Below, piece by piece: positions 13,377 through 20,918 of a stretch of DNA of 23,746 nucleotides. Both the position numbers and the translations under genes were made by a program. The notes below the pieces were generated by a model. It was given only the letters and a program-made list of their open reading frames with translations. It made no database searches and was not told the DNA's origin. Every line of letters starts with the position of its first letter. The first letter of the stretch is position 1. The DNA is from a virus, in the IMG/VR virus record IMGVR_UViG_3300037557_000349, positions 1-23,746 of that record. One strand, written 5' to 3'.

Positions 13377-16300
13377 TTACGCCTCAAGGTCTCCAACGAG
13401 TATCCACTCATCTGTAGCGATCTTAATACAAGTCACAGATGAATACTGTGCTCGTAACTTCAAACCGGGTGTAGAACGTAAAGTCACACCAGAACCAGCA
13501 ACCATGGTTACTTCACCAGCACCAAGACCAGCAACCTGAACTTGAGTTCCTACAGCGTATGCAACACTGCTGTTAGGCGGAACTGTAATGCTCTGTGCTG
13601 AACCATTGTTCGTTGTAACCAACTTTCCTCGGTCCGCCAATACCAATGTATAGGCGGTTCCGGTCTGGGTATTCAACGCTACGTTGTACATAACATTGCC
13701 TGTAACGTCAAGTCCTGTACTATCAATCACCGCTGTTTCGGTTCCACCAACATCAAATCGGATCTTGTCCTCATCTGAGGATTCCTCAACCTGAATTTTG
13801 GTGTCGTTATCAGCATCTTTGATTGAGTCACTGCTAAGAGCACCTAACTCTGTCTGAACATAAGCAGTAGTAGCAATCTGAGTGGTATTCGTATCTGCGG
13901 CGGCAGTTGGAGCCGCTGGAGTACCTGTAAGAGTTGGAGAAGCCAAAGTAGCGTAATCGCCTAACTCTGTCATCACGAATGCCGTAGTTGCGATCTGAGT
14001 CGTATTCGTATCCGCAGAAGCGGTAGGTGCGGCAGGAGTACCAGTCAAAGTTGGAGAAGCCAAAGGTGCGTAATCACCAATTTCAGTCATTACGAACGCT
14101 GTAGTCGCAACCTTTGTCGTACTGTCATCAGCCGACTGGGTAGTAGCAGTTGTTCCGTCAAGAAGTGCCGCCGCATTACCAGTTGTTATAACCGTACCTG
14201 TTGCATCAGGAAGAGTAATTGTTCTATCTGCGGTTGGATCAGTAATAGCCAGCGTGGTTTCAAAATCATCTGCTGTTGCACCTTCAAAGATGAAGGGACT
14301 AGCACCTGCGATTGTTCCACTAAATGTGGCAATACCTGAAACTGTTAAAGCAGTTAGTGTTCCAACACTTGTTAGTGAGGATGCGACCACTGCTCCACCT
14401 AGTGTGGTGGCATTTAGAACTGAAGCACCTGCGACATAGAGGGCTTTTCCAGAAGCGAGATCAATATGTTCAGAAGATGTCCAAGCATCTGTCGAATTGA
14501 CCCAGTTCCACGTTTTATCTGTTGCACCCTTTAGAGTGAGTCCGCCACCATCTGCGGTGGTATCGTCAGGGGAAGCAACCGAACCTATTTCGATGTTCTT
14601 ATCATCAACTGTGATCGTTGTAGAACTAATTTCAGTTGTAGTTCCATTAACTGTAAGATCGCCAGTAATGGTTACAGTACCTGTAGCACCAATCGTCATA
14701 CGCTCTGTACCAGCAGTATCAAAACGAATAATGTCTTCGTCTGCACCTTCTTCTACCTGAATCAGAGTGTCACCATCAGCATCAGTCAAAGAGTCACTAC
14801 TCAAAGCACCTAGACCAGTATCGACATAAGCCGTAGTTGCTAGTTTCGTTGAGTTGTCACCAGCCGACTTTGTGGTTGCCGTGGTTCCATCAAGAAGTGC
14901 CGCTATGTTTCCTGTGGTTATTACCGTACCCGTTGCATCAGGAAATGAAATTGTTCTATCCGCCGTGGGGTCGATAACCGTAAGAGTGGTCTCAAAGTCA
15001 TCCGCCGTTGCACCCTCCATAACAATGGATGCACCAGAGACATTTATCAATGGAGTGGTAAGAGAAGTCGTAACAGTTACATCGGCAGGTAAACCAACCG
15101 TTACTCCTGCGGTTTCTGAACCTGAACCGCTTACATCCACCTCGTTAGCGGTTCCCGCTACCGTGGCAACATAATTACCCGTAGTATCTGTACCTAGAGC
15201 AACCGAATCAGCGGCAACTGTTGCTGTAAGAGTTGCACTAGCCAAATCTGTGATTGTTACGTTACCTGTAAGGTCACCGCCCAATGTGATTGTGAAATCT
15301 GCGACATTAAGATCAATCGCCCCATCACCGCCATCATCGTAAGTAGCGGCAATACCTGAATGTGAACCATTTGTAACTAACTGTCCTCCAACGATGTCTT
15401 GAACATTTTCTGTTACTAGAGCCAAGTCAATAGCACCGTCTCCAGCATCATCATAAGTAGCCGTGATGCCTGTATGAGAACCATTAGTTGCTAACTGAGC
15501 ACCTGTAATGTCTTCGACATTCTCAGTGACAAGAGCCAAATCGACAGCCCCATCACCAGCGTCATCATAAGTAGCCGTGATCCCCGTGTGGGAACCATTG
15601 GTCGCAAACTGTGCGCCCGTAATATCTTCGACGTTTTCAGTTATGAGCGCTAAATCAACAGCACCATCGCCTGCATCGTCATAAGTTGCCGTAATGCCAG
15701 TGTGAGAACCGTTAGTGGCTACTTGAGCACCTGTTATATCCTGAACATTTTCTGTAACGAGAGCAAGATCCACCGCTCCATCACCGGCATCGTCATACGT
15801 TGCGGTAATGCCGGTGTGGGAGCCATTGGTAGCGATTTGTGCGCCTGTAATGTCCTGAACATTTTCAGTTACAAGGGCTAAATCGACAGCACCGTCTCCG
15901 GCATCGTCATAAGTCGCTGTGATCCCCGTGTGAGAACCGTTCGTTGCCAACTGAGCGCCAGCAACATCCTGAGTGGCTTCCGCAAAATCTGTAACAGCAG
16001 TGGAAGGAATAGCAATAGTTGTATTAGAAGCGGCAGTCAAACGACCATAAGCATCGACCGTATATCCGGGAACTGCTGTAGCACTTCCATAAGAAGCGGC
16101 TGTAACAGCCGTAGTCGCTAAATCAATATCGTCAGCATTCGTAACAATTCGAGCACTACTCGCTGTTCCAACATTGATTGTATTCCCAGTGATGCTTGCA
16201 CCAGTACCAGCAGTTATTGCTTGTGTACCAGTGAATTGCGTAAACGCGATGTCGTTAGTTCCCACGGCATGAGGATCACTTGTCGATGTGACTATGAAAC

Positions 16301-16955
16301 CTTGTCCACCATTCGTGGAACCAGCGAGTGCATATGATGACTCACCGGCTTTGATCTGTCCTGCTGGACTTCCATCGAAGTCTTCGGCTCTTGTAAGAAC
16401 CCATGCGGCTGATCCGTCTACACCTTGTGTAGTTACATCGTAAATACCGTTTTGTAATGCGCTTGCCTGATCTTGTACGAGTACACGATCTCCTGCGGTT
16501 GCGTTTGCTCCGTCCACGACAAGTCGTGCATTAGCACCAGCGGTAAGAGTCGCACCGACACCTGAACTACCGTTACTGTAGGTAGGAGAGTTAGGTAGAA
16601 CAGCGGCAGTGGCTAGTTTTACTGCTTCATGCCAATTTGTAATACTTTCGTTACTGACCCACTTGACACCACTAGATGCGCTGGAGTCAGCAGTTAATAC
16701 TTGTCCGTTGGAACCGACTGCAACTCGTGCGATTGTGTTGTCTGCTGTACCAAGGATCAAGTCACCCTTAGCGTCAATAAAGGTTGTACCGAGTACACCT
16801 ATACCGTAACTGAGACTTGTCCAAACAGTACTGCCGTCACCGATCTTATACTGACCAGTATCCGATTCTATTCCGAGTTCACCAGCCGCTAAGGTCGGGT
16901 TATTGGAAGTCCAGTTGGATGCTGTATCCCTTCTAAATTGAATTATTGATGCCAT
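13377..16955 (-). CDS. Large tail fibre / receptor-binding protein with Mtd-like N-terminus
   Basis: 1192 residues. The start MASIIQFRRDTASNWTSNNP through IGDGSTVWTSL (residues 1-48) matches the N-terminal attachment domain of major tropism determinant-like fibre proteins. A domain GDRVLVQDQASALQNGIYDV...LTRAEDFDG follows and also occurs in the fibre at 17441-18991. Six 38-residue repeats come next, then two copies of an EGATADDFETTL...PDATGTVITTG module, two 39-residue ASPTLTGTPAAPTA phage-fibre repeats, and a C-terminal domain (GKLVTTNNGSAQSITVPPNS to ILVGDLEA). The modular make-up indicates a trimeric distal fibre. A good ribosome site (AGGTAGGAAAG) lies before the ATG. No C-type lectin domain or variable repeat is seen. 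Confidence 0.85.
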   Translation of the reverse strand: MASIIQFRRDTASNWTSNNPTLAAGELGIESDTGQYKIGDGSTVWTSLSYGIGVLGTTFIDAKGDLILGTADNTIARVAVGSNGQVLTADSSASSGVKWVSNESITNWHEAVKLATAAVLPNSPTYSNGSSGVGATLTAGANARLVVDGANATAGDRVLVQDQASALQNGIYDVTTQGVDGSAAWVLTRAEDFDGSPAGQIKAGESSYALAGSTNGGQGFIVTSTSDPHAVGTNDIAFTQFTGTQAITAGTGASITGNTINVGTASSARIVTNADDIDLATTAVTAASYGSATAVPGYTVDAYGRLTAASNTTIAIPSTAVTDFAEATQDVAGAQLATNGSHTGITATYDDAGDGAVDLALVTENVQDITGAQIATNGSHTGITATYDDAGDGAVDLALVTENVQDITGAQVATNGSHTGITATYDDAGDGAVDLALITENVEDITGAQFATNGSHTGITATYDDAGDGAVDLALVTENVEDITGAQLATNGSHTGITATYDDAGDGAIDLALVTENVQDIVGGQLVTNGSHSGIAATYDDGGDGAIDLNVADFTITLGGDLTGNVTITDLASATLTATVAADSVALGTDTTGNYVATVAGTANEVDVSGSGSETAGVTVGLPADVTVTTSLTTPLINVSGASIVMEGATADDFETTLTVIDPTADRTISFPDATGTVITTGNIAALLDGTTATTKSAGDNSTKLATTAYVDTGLGALSSDSLTDADGDTLIQVEEGADEDIIRFDTAGTERMTIGATGTVTITGDLTVNGTTTEISSTTITVDDKNIEIGSVASPDDTTADGGGLTLKGATDKTWNWVNSTDAWTSSEHIDLASGKALYVAGASVLNATTLGGAVVASSLTSVGTLTALTVSGIATFSGTIAGASPFIFEGATADDFETTLAITDPTADRTITLPDATGTVITTGNAAALLDGTTATTQSADDSTTKVATTAFVMTEIGDYAPLASPTLTGTPAAPTASADTNTTQIATTAFVMTELGDYATLASPTLTGTPAAPTAAADTNTTQIATTAYVQTELGALSSDSIKDADNDTKIQVEESSDEDKIRFDVGGTETAVIDSTGLDVTGNVMYNVALNTQTGTAYTLVLADRGKLVTTNNGSAQSITVPPNSSVAYAVGTQVQVAGLGAGEVTMVAGSGVTLRSTPGLKLRAQYSSVTCIKIATDEWILVGDLEA
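13854..14087 (-). repeat. Two 117-bp phage-fibre repeats (TLTGTPAAPTA)
   Basis: Two adjacent 39-residue units of the form TE(I/L)GDYA(P/T)LASPTLTG followed by TPAAPTA, ADTNTTQIATTAF/YV. This motif is common in tailed-phage fibres. The two copies are nearly identical in protein but differ at many synonymous DNA positions. Confidence 0.85.
15306..15989 (-). repeat. Six 114-bp repeats in the tail fibre
   Basis: Six consecutive units of 38 residues containing ATNGSHTGITATYDDAGDGA. Units 1-5 (from the N-terminal side) are almost identical in protein apart from one variable residue (AQLAT, AQIAT, AQVAT, AQFAT, AQLAT); the sixth is degenerate (GQLVTNGSHSGIAATYDDGG). The DNA differs at many third codon positions, so protein sequence is conserved far more than DNA. 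Confidence 0.9.
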
Positions 16956-16968
16956 ATTTCTTTCCTAC

Positions 16969-17430
16969 CTATGCGTATGGATACGTCGAAGACGATCCAC
17001 CATCTGCCGTCACGTAATATCGAACCCAAGCGGCAGAAGTTCCACCGTCTGCTTTAGTGCTACTCACTTCTGAGGTGGCACCCTCACCACCTGCTAAAAT
17101 CCATGCGCCTCCAGAACGAAAATAAAACAAGTCACTACCTGTATCTACTGCCAGAGCACCATCTGAAAGAGATGCAGTAGGTGTATCGGCATCAGCCATT
17201 GTTACAACACCTGCACTTGCTTCAAAAGTGTCATCCGTTTTCAAAGTGTTCGCCGCAGAACGATAAAGAGTTGTATCGCCTGTTGCGGCTCCACTACCCC
17301 AAGTCATTTTTCCGTCAGCAGTAATGATGATTCGTTCTGTACTCTCTGCGTCTAATTTGACCGTAAACGCCTCAGTAGACGTAGCGGCAAGTTCTTCTAT
17401 GTTGATTGGGGTTTTGAATTTCTGTGCCAT
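16969..17430 (-). CDS. Small tail/fibre structural protein (153 aa)
   Basis: Begins MAQKFKTPINIEELAATSTE, the same MAQKF opening as the next upstream fibre gene, which suggests a shared attachment peptide. The body is typical of phage fibre sequence: Gly/Ala/Thr/Ser-rich, with ADGKMTWGSGAATGDTTLYR, a segment DGALAVDTGSDLFYFRSGGAW like the LIYDTTNNLIKYYNSSAW of the upstream protein, and a Ser/Gly-rich end (TADGGSSSTYPYA). No catalytic residues. Probably a tail fibre subunit or adaptor. It lies 13 bases upstream of the large fibre gene and 10 bases after the preceding one. Confidence 0.75.
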   Translation of the reverse strand: MAQKFKTPINIEELAATSTEAFTVKLDAESTERIIITADGKMTWGSGAATGDTTLYRSAANTLKTDDTFEASAGVVTMADADTPTASLSDGALAVDTGSDLFYFRSGGAWILAGGEGATSEVSSTKADGGTSAAWVRYYVTADGGSSSTYPYA

Positions 17431-17440
17431 TACCTCACCC

Positions 17441-18991
17441 CTAACCTGTTACCACTACTCGGTATGCATTACTTGCAGGAGCCGTGGAGAATGAGATCGT
17501 TGCAGAGTGAGTGTCAGTCCGAACCACGTCACAAATAATCGTGTCATAATTTGAATTGTCAAAAACCTGAACTGTTACATCACGAGTACCTAAACCGTGA
17601 GTAATTGTGTAAGAGGTAAGAGAAGCATCTCCTACATTTTGTGCGACTGTACGACTTACTAGTGGATTGGTTGTAGTTCTTGAACCTGAAGAAGAATCTC
17701 CAGCCGCAAGATAACCATTTGCTCGTGCATCAGAGGCAGTTGTCGCTCCTGTACCACCACTTGCAACTGGAAGAGTTCCAGTCACACCACCTGAGCCACT
17801 AGCCGCAAGATTAGAAGCATCTGCGCTTAAAATGCCTGCGGTGAAAGTAATACCTGTACCAGCAACATCTGACTTGAGAGCCAAACCACTACTGTCTGTT
17901 TCGAGACCCGCAATACCAGTATTTATTTTGATTTGAACATTGTCTCCAGAGGTTTCTAAACCTCCAGCAGAAGCAATATTGACGGAAAGAACACCGCTTG
18001 CTATTCCTAGACCGTCACCAGCCGCACTTGTAGAAATTGAAAGAACGCCAGAAGTGAAAGTAATTCCGTCACCGGCCGTGCTACTTGCTAAAGCAACATC
18101 ATTTGCATTGACTGTAATTCCATCACCTGCGCCGACATTTAATACATCACCGCTCTTCGTTAAACCAGCGCCAGCATCTATTTGCCCTGCGCCTGAGAAC
18201 TGTGAAAAGACAAGAGTGTCAGTATCTATTGTGTAAGAACCGCCACCCGACTTCGACTGAAGAACGTAACCACGATTTGCATTTGCGGTACCTTGTTCTA
18301 CGAAGAAGAAACATCCAGCAGTCGCTTCGGTGCCTGTATCGAAATCTGTAGCACGAGTTGGTGCACCAGAACCATTAACTGTGTAAACACCGTTTTGAGA
18401 ACCTGTTGTTTGGTCTTTAAGTAAAATCCTGTCGCCTGTAGAAAGTGTTACACCATCTAAAGAGTCCCCATCTTCTACATCACTTGCCAAAGTAATATTT
18501 GCTGTCGAAGCCGCAACAACTGATTCTTTTGGATCTAATCCAGCGGCACGAGCATCTACATAACCTTTTGTTGCCGCATCAGTAGCATTAGTGGGGTCTG
18601 CTAATCCTGTTACTTTTGTAACATTTACATGTCCACTAGCATCACGCTTCATAATCGTAGAAGCAGTGTCGGATTCCGTAGCGTTGTTTACAAGCGTGTA
18701 ATGGGATGCTGACATAATTCCAGCAGTAGAACCATTTGCTTCCGCAATCGTTAATTGAGGACTTCCTGCCGTACCAGCCGTAACTGTTAAAGCAGTTGTA
18801 TTAGAAGTGACATCAGTGAGGACTTGTTTCCAAGCACTACTGTTGTAATACTTGATTAGGTTGTTCGTGGTGTCATAAATTAATCGACCCTCAAACTCAC
18901 CAGAACCCGGATCTCCAGCAGAAAACTGAAATTTGGCGTTCTGAAGTTCGTTTTGGTTGATGTTTAAATTAGTGACAAACTTCTGTGCCAT
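17441..18991 (-). CDS. Tail fibre protein (516 aa)
   Basis: Begins MAQKFVTNLNINQNELQNAK and GRLIYDTTNNLIKYYNSSAW, an N-terminal attachment region common in marine phage fibres. A domain at about residues 150-275 (GDRILLKDQTTGSQNGVYTV...TRATDFDTGTEATAG) is repeated in the large fibre at 13377-16955. Then follow degenerate repeats of the form GDGITFTSGVLSIS / GDGLGIASGVLSVN / GTGITFTAGILSAD, a GTLPVASGGTGATTASDARAN phage-fibre motif, and a beta-rich C-terminal domain (SLTSYTITHGLGTRDVTVQV to AYRVVVTG). The C-terminal domain reappears in the gene at 19005-19463. A structural, receptor-binding role is likely. Confidence 0.82.
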   Translation of the reverse strand: MAQKFVTNLNINQNELQNAKFQFSAGDPGSGEFEGRLIYDTTNNLIKYYNSSAWKQVLTDVTSNTTALTVTAGTAGSPQLTIAEANGSTAGIMSASHYTLVNNATESDTASTIMKRDASGHVNVTKVTGLADPTNATDAATKGYVDARAAGLDPKESVVAASTANITLASDVEDGDSLDGVTLSTGDRILLKDQTTGSQNGVYTVNGSGAPTRATDFDTGTEATAGCFFFVEQGTANANRGYVLQSKSGGGSYTIDTDTLVFSQFSGAGQIDAGAGLTKSGDVLNVGAGDGITVNANDVALASSTAGDGITFTSGVLSISTSAAGDGLGIASGVLSVNIASAGGLETSGDNVQIKINTGIAGLETDSSGLALKSDVAGTGITFTAGILSADASNLAASGSGGVTGTLPVASGGTGATTASDARANGYLAAGDSSSGSRTTTNPLVSRTVAQNVGDASLTSYTITHGLGTRDVTVQVFDNSNYDTIICDVVRTDTHSATISFSTAPASNAYRVVVTG

Positions 18992-19004
18992 ATGTACCCC
19001 GGAA

Positions 19005-19463
19005 CTACGTCAAATAAGCCGACCCTGAAAATGCCGCAGAAAACGTAATTGTAACCTGCGTATCTGAGTCATATTGTACATCACCTACTACCACTGTGCC
19101 GGTAGAATCTACAACTGTTACAGAAGGTCTACCTCCTAATGTGTGCGTAACGACCCAACTAGTAGCCGCAGACCCTTGTGTATGCACATATCTGTTAGAT
19201 CCGGTAATAGTTATGTATGCAGAATCCCATTCTCCAGAGGCTTTTGGTCCGTACAAACGTGCTTCCCCAGAGGCGGAAACACGGTGAATGTACCAATTTC
19301 CATTTGCTCCAGTAGCAGTGGTGGGTGCTGTAGTTCCATCTAGCAGAATGGCACTAGAACTGCCAACCGTTGACATGACCTTGACATAAACCTTGTTTGG
19401 GTCAGACGCGGTTGTCGTAACAATATTTCTAATTTCTTCTGCCGTTACGTTATAAACTGCCAT
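19005..19463 (-). CDS. Small tail/fibre-associated protein (152 aa)
   Basis: The N-terminal half (MAVYNVTAEEIRNIVTTTAS, then ILLDGTTAPTTATGANGNWY, LYGPKASGEWDSAYITITG) is an unrecognised beta-rich module. The last 55 or so residues (ATSWVVTHTLGGRPSVTVVD to TITFSAAFSGSAYLT) match the C-terminal domain of the adjacent 516-residue fibre, keeping the order TH-x-LG-x-R...V-x-V-D...V-x-I-x-FS. This shared domain may be a trimerisation or host-contact unit. The start overlaps the upstream stop by one base (TAATG), so expression is coupled with the baseplate-like protein. Confidence 0.72.
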   Translation of the reverse strand: MAVYNVTAEEIRNIVTTTASDPNKVYVKVMSTVGSSSAILLDGTTAPTTATGANGNWYIHRVSASGEARLYGPKASGEWDSAYITITGSNRYVHTQGSAATSWVVTHTLGGRPSVTVVDSTGTVVVGDVQYDSDTQVTITFSAAFSGSAYLT

Positions 19464-19810
19464 TATGTTGTCACATTCTGCTCAAGGTTAAAATTACCCT
19501 CTATAAGACGCTCCACATTACTCGAAGCATCAACTAATTCTAAATCATATATTCCACCCTGAGTTAAAGATGCAGTTTCTGCCGCTGATAAAGACAATGT
19601 TATAGTGCCCAATTCACCATTAATAGCCATTTTGCCATTAGAAGTAGTGAATTCAACAAGCGCAGAAGACGCTTCTAAAGAGGTTCTTACTTGCATTCTT
19701 CCTGTGACACCATCAAGGTTCTTAATACTGTCGTCATTATTAGTGACTTCAATGATCCTTTCAAAGGTTGAACCTTGCTCACAGTTAAAGTTGTATACAC
19801 CAGCGGGCAT
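19463..19810 (-). CDS. Baseplate/tail protein with Ig-like fold (115 aa)
   Basis: The sequence opens MPAGVYNFNCEQGSTFERII and continues EVTNNDDSIKNLDGVTGRMQVRTS, SNGKMAINGELGTITLSLSA, GGIYDLELVDASSNVERLIEGNF. The alternating-strand pattern, QGSTFER opening and YDLEL...VERLIEG ending resemble the small beta-sandwich N-terminal domain of BppU-type baseplate upper proteins as found alone in many marine phages. It lacks a fibre region, so it is more likely an adaptor between baseplate and fibres. Its gene is the first of a run of four coupled or closely spaced tail genes. Confidence 0.65.
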   Translation of the reverse strand: MPAGVYNFNCEQGSTFERIIEVTNNDDSIKNLDGVTGRMQVRTSLEASSALVEFTTSNGKMAINGELGTITLSLSAAETASLTQGGIYDLELVDASSNVERLIEGNFNLEQNVTT

Positions 19811-19883
19811 TATTTACCTCATTAAAGATAGTTTAGAAAATCTGCCCTCTGCCTTGGCAGACCTCCTCATAAAACAGTCTATA
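19811..19883 (-). terminator. Possible weak terminator/attenuator upstream of the tail genes
   Basis: In the 73-base gap, reading the minus strand, TCTGCC (19861-19856) can pair either with the immediate GGCAGA (19853-19848) or with the second GGCAGA (19846-19841). The second pairing is followed by TTTT (19840-19837). The six-pair stem and short T-run would be a weak terminator, and the two alternative pairings could serve as attenuator or processing site. Confidence 0.35.
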
Positions 19884-20144
19884 TCATTCATTGCCTATAT
19901 CTGGGTTAAAGTTAGGGTTATAGAACTGATCTTCAAAAAACCGTTCACCATACTGCAAAAGACCATAAACAGCCCATGGCGTAGTAGTTCCACCTGATGA
20001 AACCAGCAAACTACTACCTTCATCTGTCAGGATTTCGGCAACGACCACATAGTCTTTAACAACTACTGGAAGTTCATCTCCGAATTTATCTGATACCTCT
20101 ACATCAACTAATTGCTTGCCGATATCAGAAGTTTCGTCTGCCAT
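19884..20144 (-). CDS. Hypothetical phage protein (86 aa)
   Basis: A soluble acidic protein, MADETSDIGKQLVDVEVSDK, followed by an alternating-strand stretch ELPVVVKDYVVVAEILTDEG, then SSGGTTTPWAVYGLLQYGER and a C-terminal end rich in Asn/Pro (FYNPNFNPDIGNE). No family recognised. It lies between the DUF6065-related gene and the tail genes on the same strand, with a gap of 21 bases upstream and 73 downstream, the latter containing the possible terminator. It may therefore be the last gene of the halogenase transcription unit. Confidence 0.6.
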   Translation of the reverse strand: MADETSDIGKQLVDVEVSDKFGDELPVVVKDYVVVAEILTDEGSSLLVSSGGTTTPWAVYGLLQYGERFFEDQFYNPNFNPDIGNE

Positions 20145-20165
20145 AACGAGATGTTAGTCGATCTT

Positions 20166-20918
20166 TCAAGAATCAGCGTCAGCCTTGCGTTGATGTTTCC
20201 TGTAAAGACCTTTTCTTGAAAACACGTTGACATTTCCGTGTGACACACCTTGACCTCGCATTTTCAAGGCGGCTTCATGAGTACCAAGTGTCATAGTCTT
20301 GATGTTGTCTTTTCTTTTAAATGGAATTAGTTGAAATAACGGCGTTCCTGCTTTAACAACAAATTCTTTATCGGTATTGATTTGCAAAACTGCATTAACT
20401 GCATGGTAATAGTCCGTGTGAACAACCCCCGGCAAAGCGTGGTATCTCGGATCTGCGTTGTAAAGAGTTGGTATTAAAAGCGAAGAATAACCTTTTGCAG
20501 TTTTCACATACCAAGGGTTGACTAATTTCGGCCAATTCGCTTCAGAAGCAGGTCGTGCTTTTGCAATCGGACACCCAACCGTGTTGGAATAAGGGAAACT
20601 TTCTGCCCAAAACCTTTTATCACTTGCATTAGCAATGAAACTCTGCTTTGAAGATTCCCAAACGAATTCGTAGTCACACCATAAGTGAAAAGTAATACCC
20701 GTGCTTAAAAGATCTTGTATTCCTTTACAACTCGCTATTGTTCCGGGTTCTGCTATCCGAGGATCTTTAAACCAATCTGGCCAAGTTGTTTCATTAACAA
20801 CAGGAGGAAATTCCAAACAATCATCTATTAGAGGAGCAACAAAGATTTCTCCGGGTTCGACTTTTGGCAAGTCACTATATATTCTGATTTTGTCAGAGTT
20901 CTTTAATCTTTTTAGCAT
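20166..20918 (-). CDS. DUF6065-related protein next to the halogenase
   Basis: The frame is open from an ATG at 20927, but the ATG three codons later (20918) is preceded by GAGG and gives less overlap with the halogenase, so it is preferred (250 residues). The product includes STGITFHLWCDYEFVWE, WYVKTAKGYSSLLIPTLYN, ALPGVVHTDYYHAVNAVLQI and VVKAGTPLFQLIPFKRKDN. This order (GYS, a Pro-rich loop, G-x-V-x-T-D, a strand, then AGTPLFQLIPF) parallels the DUF6065-like protein at 10024-10743 (EGYSTW, VDGAVPLTATIPTSW, NWKI, EGMPFMFFQV). A Lys/Arg-rich C-terminus (FSRKGLYRKHQRKADADS) is specific to this one. Function unknown. Confidence 0.65.
   Translation of the reverse strand: MLKRLKNSDKIRIYSDLPKVEPGEIFVAPLIDDCLEFPPVVNETTWPDWFKDPRIAEPGTIASCKGIQDLLSTGITFHLWCDYEFVWESSKQSFIANASDKRFWAESFPYSNTVGCPIAKARPASEANWPKLVNPWYVKTAKGYSSLLIPTLYNADPRYHALPGVVHTDYYHAVNAVLQINTDKEFVVKAGTPLFQLIPFKRKDNIKTMTLGTHEAALKMRGQGVSHGNVNVFSRKGLYRKHQRKADADS

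Noticed and set aside
14254-15174. Plus-strand Val/Ser/Pro-rich ORFs opposite the tail fibre
   Set aside because: Low-complexity shadows of the Ala/Thr/Gly-rich fibre codons, without ribosome sites or recognisable domains.
15306-15989. CRISPR array
   Set aside because: The regular 114-bp repeat is in-frame coding sequence of the fibre with no spacers or palindromic short repeats.
13377-16955. Diversity-generating retroelement acting on the Mtd-like fibre
   Set aside because: The N-terminal domain resembles major tropism determinant, but no reverse transcriptase, template repeat or C-type lectin variable region is visible; the C-terminus is a common fibre tip.
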